Source of the DNA: CATOSP01 sp965197545
GTDB taxonomy: Bacteria; Chloroflexota; Dehalococcoidia; Lucifugimonadales; UBA3495
Assembly (NCBI GenBank): GCA_965197545.1
Contig: CBDANJ010000008.1
Span: 1,178,001 to 1,242,000, forward strand
Direction of reading: 5' to 3'
DNA length: 64,000 nucleotides
This document shows, in pieces, positions 44,096 to 52,563 of this stretch. The translations under genes were made by a program, and so were the position numbers. Each line of letters opens with the position of its first letter. Within the stretch, counting starts at the first letter, position 1. The notes below the pieces were generated by a model. It did not search any database and was not told the origin of the DNA. It saw only the letters and a program-made list of their open reading frames with translations.

Positions 44096-45892
44096 TTATG
44101 GGCTGAACCAGATGCCGTTAACCCGGACTATGGGGTCCAACCTTGGTTGCCAGTTTACCTTGGGGTCCACGGCGAAGAATACCGGTAGGTCGAAGAGAGG
44201 GATGAACAGCACATCCTCGTGGAATTTGTCCGCCAAGACTTCCAGTAGTTGTTGGCGTTCGTCCCCGGAGGCGGCTAGAGCGGGAGCAATCTTGTCCTGT
44301 ATCCCGCCCGGACTCGGATCACAAATCATGGAACTCCGTGCCGAGCAGCTCATGTAGTAACGCACCTGACGGCCAAAGTCCAGAGACTCGTTGGACGGCT
44401 GGTTGCCGATTAGGTCGGCGGAAACGCAGGTGCTCGCGCCTCCCCCATCGATGGCGGCCTGGAAGTCCGCGTTAGTGGCCGTGTTGAGGTCTTGTTCCTT
44501 ACCCGCGTTCTTGAGAACTTCCTCGGTGGCCGCGGCCATGGCGCAACGGGCGAAATCTCCCCGCTTGGCAGGCTCCACTATGCGGAACTTTGCGTTGATG
44601 CCAACATTGGACCAGAAGGCTTGCAGCGACTCAGAGACCTCTCTCTGTTTAGGTATGCGGGTGCCGCGGCTTATGATCGTCATCTCATTGTCGGGGCTGT
44701 AATTGGCCTCCTGCAGCAGCCGCTGGGCCAACTGGGGATCGAACTTATAGGGAGCCGTGTTGGACTCGGTAGCTCCTATGATGCCGGGCCAGATGATGTT
44801 GCCCCGGCAGGTGGTGTAGCCACCGTACAATTGCTCGATCATCTCCTGGCAGTTGATGGCGTGGACCATTGCCTGCCGCACTTTCTTCTTCTTTAGCTCC
44901 GGGTGCCAGACGGTGTTGGTCGTCAGGGCGTAGGTCTCGGCCGAGGTGCCCACCCTGATCATATCCGCGGGCAACAGCCCGATGGCGTCCACACCCGCGT
45001 CCCAGGCCAGGTCGGCTTCGCCCCCCTTGACCATTGCGGCCATTACCGTAGTCTCGCCAGACCAGACCCATTTCGCAGTCTGGATGTGGGGCTTCTGAAA
45101 CTCGAAGTGGTCGCCAACCGGGACATAGTCTTCGTATGCCTCCATGGTGACCGACACCCCGGGAGTCCAGTCCGTGTGCTTGTAAGGGCCGAAGCCAACG
45201 CTGGTGCGGACGACCTGCTCGTCCGGGGTGTTGGCAATATATTCCGGTGCCTCAACGGTCAGGAAGAAGGTGGTGTTGGGCAGGATGGGGCACGGGATGC
45301 CGCAGTTAAGGTTAAGCGTGTAGTCGTCCACAGCTTCGGCGGTGAAGGGACCGGTGAGGGTAGTGGCGCCGTAGGGCGAGTTGATGTCGCCCTCATAGTT
45401 CATGCCGGGGACCGCGGTATGGGCGTTCCAGGGTTCTCCGTTTTGGAATTTCACACCCTGGCGCAGGTCGAATTGCCAAGTGTCGATGTCTATCTGTTTC
45501 CAGCCGACGGTGGCGCTGGTGGGAACGATGCGGAGATCGTCGCCCGACTGCCAGGTAAGGGGGTCGCGCAGGGACAGGGTCATTCCCTGGAGGAGACTGG
45601 CGCCGGTCCCGATGCGGGTACTCAGCCCGGTGGGTTCATGGACCACTACCAGCGTAATATTATCCCGGGCAGACTTGATGCCAGCCGGTAAGGGCGTGTT
45701 CGTCGGCGCTGGAGTAAAAGTGGCCTTGGGTGGCGGCGTATTAGTAGGTTGTTCTACACTGGCCGACGCTGTAGTGGCAGCCACGGGCGCCACTGTGGGT
45801 TCGGCCCCGCCGCCGCAAGCGACGAGCGTTATGGACAGAAAGGCAAACATGCCCACCGCCCAACGACTCCAATGATGATTAATAGTTGGCAT
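44096..45892 (-). CDS. ABC transporter substrate-binding lipoprotein, family 5
   Basis: A signal helix (MFAFLSITLVACGGG) with lipobox LVAC anchors the protein outside the membrane. The mature part has a Thr/Pro-rich linker, WQSGDDLRIVPTSATVGWKQIDIDTWQFDLRQGVKFQNGEPW and VRQAMVHAINCQEMIEQLYGG, typical of SBP_bac_5 (peptide or nickel). ATG 45892 gives a normal signal peptide; the frame is open upstream, where GGAGG at 45908 sits rather far away. Confidence 0.9.
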   Translation of the reverse strand: MPTINHHWSRWAVGMFAFLSITLVACGGGAEPTVAPVAATTASASVEQPTNTPPPKATFTPAPTNTPLPAGIKSARDNITLVVVHEPTGLSTRIGTGASLLQGMTLSLRDPLTWQSGDDLRIVPTSATVGWKQIDIDTWQFDLRQGVKFQNGEPWNAHTAVPGMNYEGDINSPYGATTLTGPFTAEAVDDYTLNLNCGIPCPILPNTTFFLTVEAPEYIANTPDEQVVRTSVGFGPYKHTDWTPGVSVTMEAYEDYVPVGDHFEFQKPHIQTAKWVWSGETTVMAAMVKGGEADLAWDAGVDAIGLLPADMIRVGTSAETYALTTNTVWHPELKKKKVRQAMVHAINCQEMIEQLYGGYTTCRGNIIWPGIIGATESNTAPYKFDPQLAQRLLQEANYSPDNEMTIISRGTRIPKQREVSESLQAFWSNVGINAKFRIVEPAKRGDFARCAMAAATEEVLKNAGKEQDLNTATNADFQAAIDGGGASTCVSADLIGNQPSNESLDFGRQVRYYMSCSARSSMICDPSPGGIQDKIAPALAASGDERQQLLEVLADKFHEDVLFIPLFDLPVFFAVDPKVNWQPRLDPIVRVNGIWFSP

Positions 45893-46008
45893 AATTTCGA
45901 TAGTTCGACCTCCGTAAATGACGTTGGAAAGTACAATTACGCGACCCGGCGATACGGGCGAGAATACATCCCTGCCGAACTCCAAGTCAAGGCGGCTGTG
46001 GCCCCGGT

Positions 46009-46172
46009 CAGGGCCTTTCAGTTCTCAAAAACCCATCCCGTCATTCCAGCCCCCTACCCGTCTTTCCCGCGAAAGCGGGAATCCAGAACGTCTTTGCAGC
46101 ATGGGCCGCTGGATTCCAGCTTGTGCCTGAATGACGACATCGAGGCGATCGTGGAAAACTGAAAGGCCCTAT
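46009..46172 (+). mobile_element. MITE M2 with ISAs1-like ends, carrying a CGCGAAAGCG hairpin
   Basis: The ends CAGGGCCTTTCAGTTCTC and (inverted) AGGGCCTTTCAGTTTTCC enclose TTTCCCGCGAAAGCGGGAAT, a widespread palindrome. The flanks GGCCCCGGT and GGCGCGGGT are a possible 9-bp duplication with two mismatches. It lies in the leader region of the binding-protein gene. Confidence 0.6.
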
Positions 46173-46314
46173 GGCGCGGGTAGCGTTTCCATTCAAGTGG
46201 TTGGACTTGTGCATAGGCGTTGGAGAGGCCACCCTCCCAAGTTGGAATCCGAGACCCGAACAACTATGAAGACCACTTCACGACCTAAAAAGAAATTCTA
46301 CCGTATCGCCGGGC
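46173..46314. other. Spacer between MITEs
   Basis: 142 bp with no gene or recognisable site. Confidence 0.4.
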
Positions 46315-46445
46315 CAGGGCTTTTCGGTCCTCATAGTTACAGGGGCCCATTGGTAGTGAACTTGTCGAATCAGGAGCGGACGTCCCTTCAATAGGCATGG
46401 GACGAAAGGCGGAAACCAGCATTGTCCGAAAAACCGAAAGGCCTT
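46315..46445 (+). mobile_element. MITE M3 with ISAs1-like ends
   Basis: CAGGGCTTTTCGGTCCTC and (inverted) CAAGGCCTTTCGGTTTTTC are terminal inverted repeats around 95 bp without a gene. No target duplication is visible. Confidence 0.5.
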
Positions 46446-46457
46446 GGCGGATTGACG

Positions 46458-46735
46458 GTAACTGCTCAGAGTTAGCAACGGCGACGGAACGTTCACGGAG
46501 AATCTCCCCCTTTTGCGAAAGGGGGATTAAGGGGGATTTCTCTCTTACCGGCTAACGCAGTTACGAGAACCGGGGTCATCTCAACCCGGATATTCCAACC
46601 GGAAATCACCACGGTTGGAGATGTGCAGCGCACCCGTTAGCGACTCTACCCGGAGCGGGAGAAATCCCCCAACCCCCCTTTTGCGAAAGTGGGGCCTTTG
46701 TTTCCGATCAAGTCCGATCGAGTCTGAACAGTTAC
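46458..46735 (+). mobile_element. Non-autonomous IS66-type element (278 bp)
   Basis: The ends GTAACTGCTCAGAG and (inverted) GTAACTGTTCAGACTCGA match the IS66 termini next door. GATTGACG flanks it at 46450-46457 and 46736-46743. It contains two CCCCCTTTTGCGAAAG palindromes and no gene. Confidence 0.75.
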
Positions 46736-47219
46736 GATTGACGGTAACTGTTCAGACTTGAGAGGAAATGAGCAACCGGCGGCATTCCAGGAAGAGGTTA
46801 AGGCCCCTGGCCCGCCAGGTTCCAAAGAGGGATGCCAGCGTCATTTTGCTGTCGCTGCCCGGTTGCGAGCGAGTCCCGCCACTGATTTTACGGCTGATCA
46901 CCAGGTGGCGCAGACTCCGTTCGGCGGCATTATTGTCAGATGGGGCCTCCGGGTGCGACACGAAGACGAACAGCTCCTTGATATGCCGCTCAATCCGGCG
47001 GCACAGTTTTCCCCGGACGGCCAGCGGGTCTTCCAGGAAAGGCAGGCACAGCGCCAGCAACCGGTCTTCCAGTGCCAACTGTCCTCGGGACGGAGGGCGT
47101 CCCCCGGCCGCCGCCCATTCCCGGCCTTTGGCGTAAAGCCGTTGCACTCCCAATGCCCACTGGGCCAGCCCGCCGTCTTCTGGGTACAAGACCTTCAGCG
47201 CGTGAATGTCCCGCAGCAG

Positions 47220-47244
47220 AGCCTGCCCCCGACCCCGGTCGGGG
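47220..47244 (+). repeat. Hairpin insert P5, 25 bp, in the IS66 transposase
   Basis: It is inserted between CAGCAG and GTGGGC. AGCCTGCC leads into stem CCCCCGAC/GTCGGGGG. Removing it restores CWAHLLRDIHALK. Confidence 0.85.
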
Positions 47245-47401
47245 GTGGGCCCAACACCTCTGTTTGAGTCCGGGGTAGTGGTGGTAGGCCACGTAGAAGT
47301 CGCTCACCAAAATCCCTTCGAAGGACTCGCCCAAGACCTCGTCCACCACCACCCCGCCCCGGCCCCGGCGCAGGAAGAACCGCTCCTTGGGAGTGCTGAA
47401 A

Positions 47402-47426
47402 AGCCTGCCCCCGGCCCCGACCGGGG
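47402..47426 (+). repeat. Hairpin insert P6, 25 bp, in the IS66 transposase
   Basis: It is inserted between CTGAAA and GTCCAG. Stem CCCCCGG/CCGGGGG with loop CCCCGA. Removing it restores NGYVWTFSTPKERF. Confidence 0.85.
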
Positions 47427-47545
47427 GTCCAGACGTAGCCGTTTTTCCCGTTCTCCCGCCAACCCGTTTCATCGGCGTGGACCACCGGGCTGCAACGGAT
47501 GCGCTCCAGCGCCTCGTCCACTTCCGGTCCGGCCTGCCGGGCAAC

Positions 47546-47569
47546 CCCGTATCGAGTACGGGGCAGGCT
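47546..47569 (-). repeat. Hairpin insert P7, 24 bp in frame, in the IS66 transposase
   Basis: It lies in the opposite orientation to the two other inserts of this gene. It sits between CATCAG and GTTGCC, with stem CCCCGTA/TACGGGG and loop CTCGA. It adds SLPRTRYG between VRAVHQ and VARQAGPEVDEA. Confidence 0.75.
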
Positions 47570-48322
47570 CTGATGGACCGCCCGGACGATGGCCCCAACG
47601 CTCAGTTTCAACTGATGGAACATTCGCAGATACCATTGGATGGTCCTTACAGGCAGCCGCCCCTCTTCCCGCAGGGTCACGATCAAGCCCACCAGATTGG
47701 CTCCGAAGCGTTGCCGACCCACGGCCAGACCTTTCAGAGGGTCCTGGGGCAGCCGCCGTTTCCGGCACAAAGGACAGGTCCGGGCTATGAATACGTGCTC
47801 CGTGACTTCCGCCGGGACTACCGGAATGTCTATGACCTCCCGGGTCCGCTGGGCCCATCCCCCGGTGAGAGCGGTATGGCATTCGGGGCAAGACTCCGGG
47901 GCGTGGACCACCCGCCAGGTGGGTTCCATCCGCGGCCGGGCGAAGCCGTGCTGACGCTTCTTTCGCGGCTTCTTTTCTTCCGCCGCCGGCTTCTTGCGCT
48001 TGGCAGCAGGTTTATGCCCCGGCATCCTGACCCCCGGCCCGCCGCCGGACAGTCGGGCTTCCAGGCTCTCGACTCGCTGCCTCAGTTCCGCGATAATCTC
48101 CAGCAGAGCTTCCCGGCTCGCCTGGTTCAGGTCCACTTCCGTTTCCATAGTTCTCTTATGCCACAATCGCGCCCCGCACACCAGCGTTTTTCAGAGAGAA
48201 GGCAGCTTTCGGTCAATTCACCTCATCAAGTCTGAACAGTTACGATTGACGCGGCTACTACCATTCGGGATTTGGGTTGTGATAGAATCGCCCTCGGAAA
48301 ATTCTCATCCTGCGAGGTCTTT

Positions 48323-48823
48323 ATGCCTATATCTCGAATGCTTCTCTGGCTGTCGGCGCTTGGGATTTTGAGCGTCGCCCTGGTCCTTACAGCCTGTGGC
48401 TCCTCCAGTGAGCCAGAGCTTCCCGACACTACCTCCGCCTCGATGCTGGCTTACTTGGAGGAAGTGGACTACGGGAATAACGATGACTGGAAGCTCTGGC
48501 CTGGAACAGGAGAGAAGTACCAAGGCGGCGACCCCCACGGTATGCTCCTGACCACTTACCTCAACCCGGCAGCCTTCGAGGCTATCGAGAAGAACGCCAC
48601 TACGCCCCCAGGGTCCATTATTGTCAAGGAAAACTACACCCCCGCAGGCGACCACGCCGCCGATACCGTGATGTACAAGAAGTCCGGCTACAACCCCGAC
48701 CATAGCGACTGGTTTTGGCTCAAGGTTCTGGCCGACGGCACGGTGGAGAAGGAAGGCAAGGTGGAAGGCTGCCAGAAGTGCCACGGGGATGCCTCAGACT
48801 ACGTTTGGGGACCGCAGCAGTAG
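48323..48823 (+). CDS. Lipoprotein with cytochrome P460-like domain (one c-type heme)
   Basis: ATG 48323 gives a lipoprotein signal (MLLWLSALGILSVALVLTACGSS). The mature part has YGNNDDWKLWPGTGEKYQGGDPHG, PPGSIIVKENY and VEGCQKCHGDASDY, with CxxCH for covalent heme. The order matches the cytochrome P460 family, whose members oxidise hydroxylamine or carry electrons. The cross-linking Lys cannot be judged. It is an extracytoplasmic, membrane-tethered protein. Its start lies only 72 bp after the IS66 duplication, so the promoter may be IS-derived. Confidence 0.75.
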   Translation: MPISRMLLWLSALGILSVALVLTACGSSSEPELPDTTSASMLAYLEEVDYGNNDDWKLWPGTGEKYQGGDPHGMLLTTYLNPAAFEAIEKNATTPPGSIIVKENYTPAGDHAADTVMYKKSGYNPDHSDWFWLKVLADGTVEKEGKVEGCQKCHGDASDYVWGPQQ

Positions 48824-48904
48824 GCGCCTTACCCGGCCGCTATCCAGACCAATCGGCCACAGCCGGAACAGTTGCGTTCCGCGCAACAGCGCAGGGTTGG
48901 TGGC

Positions 48905-50104
48905 CTATTGCGGCCCGGCGATCAACAATATCTGCACGTGGATCTGGTCCTCAATCGACACCACCGACCGGGCGGTGGGGACCGGGATGTTTAGCTGCTC
49001 CCAGGTGACGATAGTGCGGCCCAGCACGTTCAGCACGGCGCCATCGTTGCGGACCTCCAGGTCGAAGGTTATGGGGAAGTCCGCGCCGTTCAGGTTGAGA
49101 GTCCCGGAGACCGGGCGCTGAATAGTATCCCCGCTGTAAAACTCTGCCGGCAGGCCGGTCACGGTGTCCACCGTGAAGGATGCCGCCGGATGGCTGGGGA
49201 ACATGCGGGTCCGAACGTACCTATCACGGTACTGCTGGTCGCTGGACAGGGAATGCAGGTCGACTTCGATGGTGGAGGGTTGGCCGTCGATGTTGATTTG
49301 GCCTGATAGTTCGGTCGTCCGCAACACGGCCTCGATGGGATTGGGAAACCGGGCCAGCACCTCTCCAACCGTAAAGGTGATCTCCGAACCCTCCCCCACC
49401 ACGTAGGGACCGGCCGCGCTGTCAGCGGACTTGGATGGTGTCGCCGTTGGCTTTGGGGACGCCGCCGGGGTAGCGGTGTCGGCCGGCGAGCGCGCTGGTG
49501 GGGTGTCGGTGGGATCTGGTCCTGCGGACACTCTCTCCTGGGATGCGGTTGCGGCCGCCGTGGTCCCGGCGGAAGTGCTCCCAACATAGGTCGCCGGTGT
49601 TGCCGTCGCAGTGGCCGCTTCGGTCGGGACCGCCGTTGGGACCTCAACTCTCTCGGGCAATGACAAGTCGCCGCTCTCCGTGTCGCCCTGGCCCATGAGC
49701 CCGATGCCCAGTGCCACGGCGGCGATCAGCAAGACCGCCGTCAGCCCCCGGGTTGCGGTAACCGAAACGCCGCCAAAGGAAAGGGCCATCACTCCAGACA
49801 GAACGAATACGATGGCCGAGAGGGGAATGGTGAAGAACGCTAACCGTTCGAGCCAGGTGTTGCCGACTATTGCAATCACCGCCACTATGACGAACGCGGC
49901 GGCCAGTACGCCGATGTAATACTGAATGCGTCTGGGACTGGCCGACAGGCTCGTCCAGAGTATCCCGGACGCCATACCCACGATCAGCGACGCGATTGTC
50001 ACCGTCACCGTATTGAAGACGCTGTCCAGAGGCGAGTACAGCGGCAGGGACACGAGGGAGGCCACGATAGCGGCGACCGACCCGGCAATAAGGCCAGCTA
50101 ACAT
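48905..50104 (-). CDS. Membrane protein with C-terminal YceI-like domain
   Basis: Residues 1-140 contain about five transmembrane helices; then a Thr/Ala/Pro-rich linker; then a YceI lipocalin-like domain (ITFTVGEVLARFPNPIEAVLRTTELSGQINIDG, RDRYVRTRMFPSHPAASF, PVSGTLNLNGADFPITFDLEV). YceI domains bind polyprenoids. Fusion to a multi-helix membrane part is unusual, since YceI proteins are normally secreted. The domain is probably displayed outside. Confidence 0.75.
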   Translation of the reverse strand: MLAGLIAGSVAAIVASLVSLPLYSPLDSVFNTVTVTIASLIVGMASGILWTSLSASPRRIQYYIGVLAAAFVIVAVIAIVGNTWLERLAFFTIPLSAIVFVLSGVMALSFGGVSVTATRGLTAVLLIAAVALGIGLMGQGDTESGDLSLPERVEVPTAVPTEAATATATPATYVGSTSAGTTAAATASQERVSAGPDPTDTPPARSPADTATPAASPKPTATPSKSADSAAGPYVVGEGSEITFTVGEVLARFPNPIEAVLRTTELSGQINIDGQPSTIEVDLHSLSSDQQYRDRYVRTRMFPSHPAASFTVDTVTGLPAEFYSGDTIQRPVSGTLNLNGADFPITFDLEVRNDGAVLNVLGRTIVTWEQLNIPVPTARSVVSIEDQIHVQILLIAGPQ

Positions 50105-50202
50105 CTCTTCTCCTTAGTGGCTTGTGTGGGACAAGTATAGACCGCCAGCCTTCAGTAACAAACCAACCTTCGAGAGATCGTGAATTACCGGGTAGGGGGA
50201 AC

Positions 50203-50355
50203 CAGGGCCTTTTCATTCTCCCTCTCCCTCAAGGGAGAGGGCCGGGGTGAGGGAGAATCCTTCGCATCGGCAACGCTTTCCTACGAAGAAACGCCCTCGC
50301 CCTAACCCTCTCCCGGAGGGAGAGGGGACTTTCCCCCGAAAATGAAAAAGCCCTG
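50203..50355 (+). mobile_element. MITE M4 with ISAs1-like ends
   Basis: CAGGGCCTTTTCATTCTC and (inverted) CAGGGCTTTTTCATTTTC bound 153 bp with two CTCTCCC/GGGAGAG hairpins, the same interior type as M1. AGGGGGAAC before and AGGGGGACT after may be a decayed duplication. Confidence 0.65.
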
Positions 50356-50510
50356 CAGGGGGACTACGAAGCGGCGGGAGCAGTCGGAATGAGGCAGGTC
50401 GGAGAGCGTAATTTGCGAAAGTAGGGTGACCGCCCTGACCTCAGCGGCGCTCGGGCCGATGGGCTGATGCAGGACACCCGGAGGGCTCTCATTTCGGGCC
50501 GAGTCCGTAC
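50356..50510. other. Spacer downstream of the second DppC gene
   Basis: 155 bp with no gene. It lies 3' of the transporter operon and no terminator is obvious. Confidence 0.4.
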
Positions 50511-51500
50511 CTAAATCGATACTCCGGCTTCCTTGGACTCCTTGGTGGCCTTGAGCCAGCGCCATCTCTGCAGCGGATCGCTGACGGCCCGCATCCAGAC
50601 CCCAAAAAGGTTGAACGAAAGCGCCGTCAGGAATATGGCCATCCCCGGCACAACCACTATCCACCATGCCGCAGTGATGTATTCGCGGCCAGACGACAGC
50701 ATCAGACCCCACGATGACTCAGGAGGCTGGATTCCCAACCCCAGGAAGCTCAGCGCGGACTCGGTCAGGATGTTGGCGGGGACGTCCAGGGCGGCCAACG
50801 TGAGTATCGGAGTGAACAGGTTTGGCAGCATGTGACGGGACAATATCCTCCAGTCGCTGCAACCGATGGAGTGGGCCGCATCGATGAAGCTCTGTTCCCG
50901 CAGGGACATCACCACGCCGCGGGTAATCCGGCAGTAGAGCATCCAGCGGGCTACCGCAAACACGATGATGATGTTCTTGAAGCTGGGTCCCAGGACGAAT
51001 ATCACCATGAGCGCTAGGAACAGGAGCGGCACGGACATGAACACATCCACCGCCCTCATGATGATGTCGTCTATGATGCCCTTGTAATACCCGGACACCA
51101 TCCCGAGAAATACGCCTATCGAGCCCGAGACCACGACTCCCAGGAATCCCACTGCGATGGAGATGCGTCCACCATATATCAGGCGGCTAACCAGGTCCCT
51201 GCCTAGGTGGTCAGTGCCAAGTATGAAGTACCGTTCCTCCTGCACGTCCCTGGCCGCCGTGTCCTTGACGGTCGCTATTCCGTAGGAGAAAGGAGGAAGG
51301 TGCCGGAGGTCCAGTTGCTGCTCTTCGGGTTTGTGGGGGGCAGTGAACGGCGCGAACACAACCGCGATGACGATCAGAAATATGAACGCCCCAGACACCA
51401 TTGTGATCCGGTCATTCAAGAACGCCTGGAATAGGGAATGCCGCCAGATAGCCTTAATCGGGTTGGCTCTGCGTTCCAGGCTTATTGTAGTGTCTTGCAC
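50511..51500 (-). CDS. ABC transporter permease, DppC/OppC type (second set)
   Basis: This 329-residue protein is the same length as the 42016 permease and clearly its paralogue (ILGTDHLGRDLVSRLIYGGRISI, EQSFIDAAHSIGCSDWRILSRHMLPN). Six helices are expected. It is last in the second transporter operon. Again no ATPase gene accompanies it. Confidence 0.93.
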   Translation of the reverse strand: MQDTTISLERRANPIKAIWRHSLFQAFLNDRITMVSGAFIFLIVIAVVFAPFTAPHKPEEQQLDLRHLPPFSYGIATVKDTAARDVQEERYFILGTDHLGRDLVSRLIYGGRISIAVGFLGVVVSGSIGVFLGMVSGYYKGIIDDIIMRAVDVFMSVPLLFLALMVIFVLGPSFKNIIIVFAVARWMLYCRITRGVVMSLREQSFIDAAHSIGCSDWRILSRHMLPNLFTPILTLAALDVPANILTESALSFLGLGIQPPESSWGLMLSSGREYITAAWWIVVVPGMAIFLTALSFNLFGVWMRAVSDPLQRWRWLKATKESKEAGVSI

Positions 51501-51543
51501 GTCGCTACCCTGTCCAAACGCCCGAAGTGGCGCTTGACGCTCG

Positions 51544-52473
51544 TTACTTGTATGAGATCCGTGGGTCTAACCAGGTATAAACCAGGTCCACAATTAGATT
51601 AATGACCATCACCATCAGGGCCACGGTAAATACCGTGGCGGTGATGACCGGCAGGTCCCTCACGTAGATCGCGTCAATGAGTAGCTTCCCCAACCCCGGC
51701 CAGCCGAATATGGTCTCGGTGATCGTGGCCCCGTTCATAAAGCCGGCCATTTCCGCGCCCATCACGGTAACGATGGCGATGGAGGCGTTTTTGAGTACGT
51801 GCCTATAGAGTACGGTCTTTTCCGCCAACCCCTTGGCCCGCGCGGTGGCCACGTACTGCTTACCCATTTCGTCGATCATTACGGCGCGGGTGATCTGGGC
51901 GTTGCGCCCCATCACCCGGGGGCATAGGGCGATAGCTGGCAGGACCAGGTACTTCCACCCCTCGGGACCGAGGCCGTTGAACCCGGATGTTGGCAGCAAA
52001 TCGAATTGCACTGCCACCAGAAGGATAATCATCAAGGCTAGCCAGAAGTCCGGGATGGAAATTATGGCGAAAGAGAGCACGTTGACGACCCGGTCCATGA
52101 CACCCCTGGGATGGCGAGCCGCGATCATACCTATCGGGATTCCCAGAGCGCCTAGGGACCAGGCAACTAATGCCAGGAGGGCGGTGTTGGGCAAGCGTTC
52201 CAATACCAGGTCTCGAGCATCCAGATGGAACCGGTAGGAACGGCCGAAGTCCCCCTTGAAGATGTTCCCGAAGAACTCACCAAATCGGACATGGAGGGGA
52301 CGGTCGAAACCGTATTGCTTCCGCAAGGCGTCGATCTGCTGGTCCGTAGCGTCATCGCTAAGCAGCAACTCCACCGGATCGCCCAGGACGTTGGTGGCGA
52401 AGAACAGCAGCGCCATCAAGCCCAGGACAATAAAGACGGAATGCCCTGCCCTGCGGATCATGTAGTTGCGCAC
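51544..52473 (-). CDS. ABC transporter permease, DppB/OppB type (second set)
   Basis: This 309-residue paralogue of 43066 has MRNYMIRRAGHSVFIVLGLMALLFFATNVLGDP and the EAA loop IDEMGKQYVATARAKGLAEKTVLYRHVLKNA. It is 43 bp upstream of the DppC gene and follows a strong hairpin after the binding-protein gene. Confidence 0.93.
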   Translation of the reverse strand: MRNYMIRRAGHSVFIVLGLMALLFFATNVLGDPVELLLSDDATDQQIDALRKQYGFDRPLHVRFGEFFGNIFKGDFGRSYRFHLDARDLVLERLPNTALLALVAWSLGALGIPIGMIAARHPRGVMDRVVNVLSFAIISIPDFWLALMIILLVAVQFDLLPTSGFNGLGPEGWKYLVLPAIALCPRVMGRNAQITRAVMIDEMGKQYVATARAKGLAEKTVLYRHVLKNASIAIVTVMGAEMAGFMNGATITETIFGWPGLGKLLIDAIYVRDLPVITATVFTVALMVMVINLIVDLVYTWLDPRISYK

Positions 52474-52498
52474 TGCATTCCCTCGGCTCGGTTAGAGT

Positions 52499-52539
52499 CA
52501 ACCACCTCGCCTCGAATAATCTTTGAGGCGAGGTGGTTG
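52499..52539 (-). terminator. Intercistronic hairpin in the second transporter operon
   Basis: CAACCACCTCGCCTC and GAGGCGAGGTGGTTG are perfectly complementary (15 bp) around an 11-nt loop. It sits between the binding protein and DppB, as in the first set, and probably allows excess binding protein. Confidence 0.7.
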
Positions 52540-52563
52540 GGTTAGCGAGTTGGCCCGTTCACC

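Larger units (their letters stand above)
46752..48148 (-). pseudogene. IS66 transposase with three hairpin inserts
   Basis: The product starts METEVDLNQASREALLEIIAELRQ, with a zinc-binding CPECHTAL...CPLCRKR, VVHADETGWRENGKNGYVW (first Asp), LVSDFYVAYHHYPGLKQRCWAH (second Asp) and DNNAAERSLRHLV (Glu). Three short hairpins interrupt it: an in-frame 24-mer coding SLPRTRYG after VRAVHQ, a 25-mer after GYVW and a 25-mer after CWAH. The last two shift the frame. No other lesion is seen, so the hairpins alone killed the gene. Confidence 0.9.
46744..48243 (-). mobile_element. IS66 family insertion sequence
   Basis: The termini GTAACTGTTCAGACTTGA (left) and its inverse (right) enclose exactly 1500 bp. 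The 8-bp target duplication GATTGACG is at 46736-46743 and 48244-48251, the correct length for IS66. It carries only the tnpC-like transposase gene. Confidence 0.9.

Noticed and set aside
46315..46445. Target duplication for MITE M3
   Set aside because: The flanks do not match; only the inverted ends support the element.
12760..47569. The hairpin inserts as splice-like or intervening sequences because of the MAG^GT context
   Set aside because: They are 23-25 bp, lack intron features, occur in both orientations and leave genes out of frame. The context is better read as an insertion-site preference.
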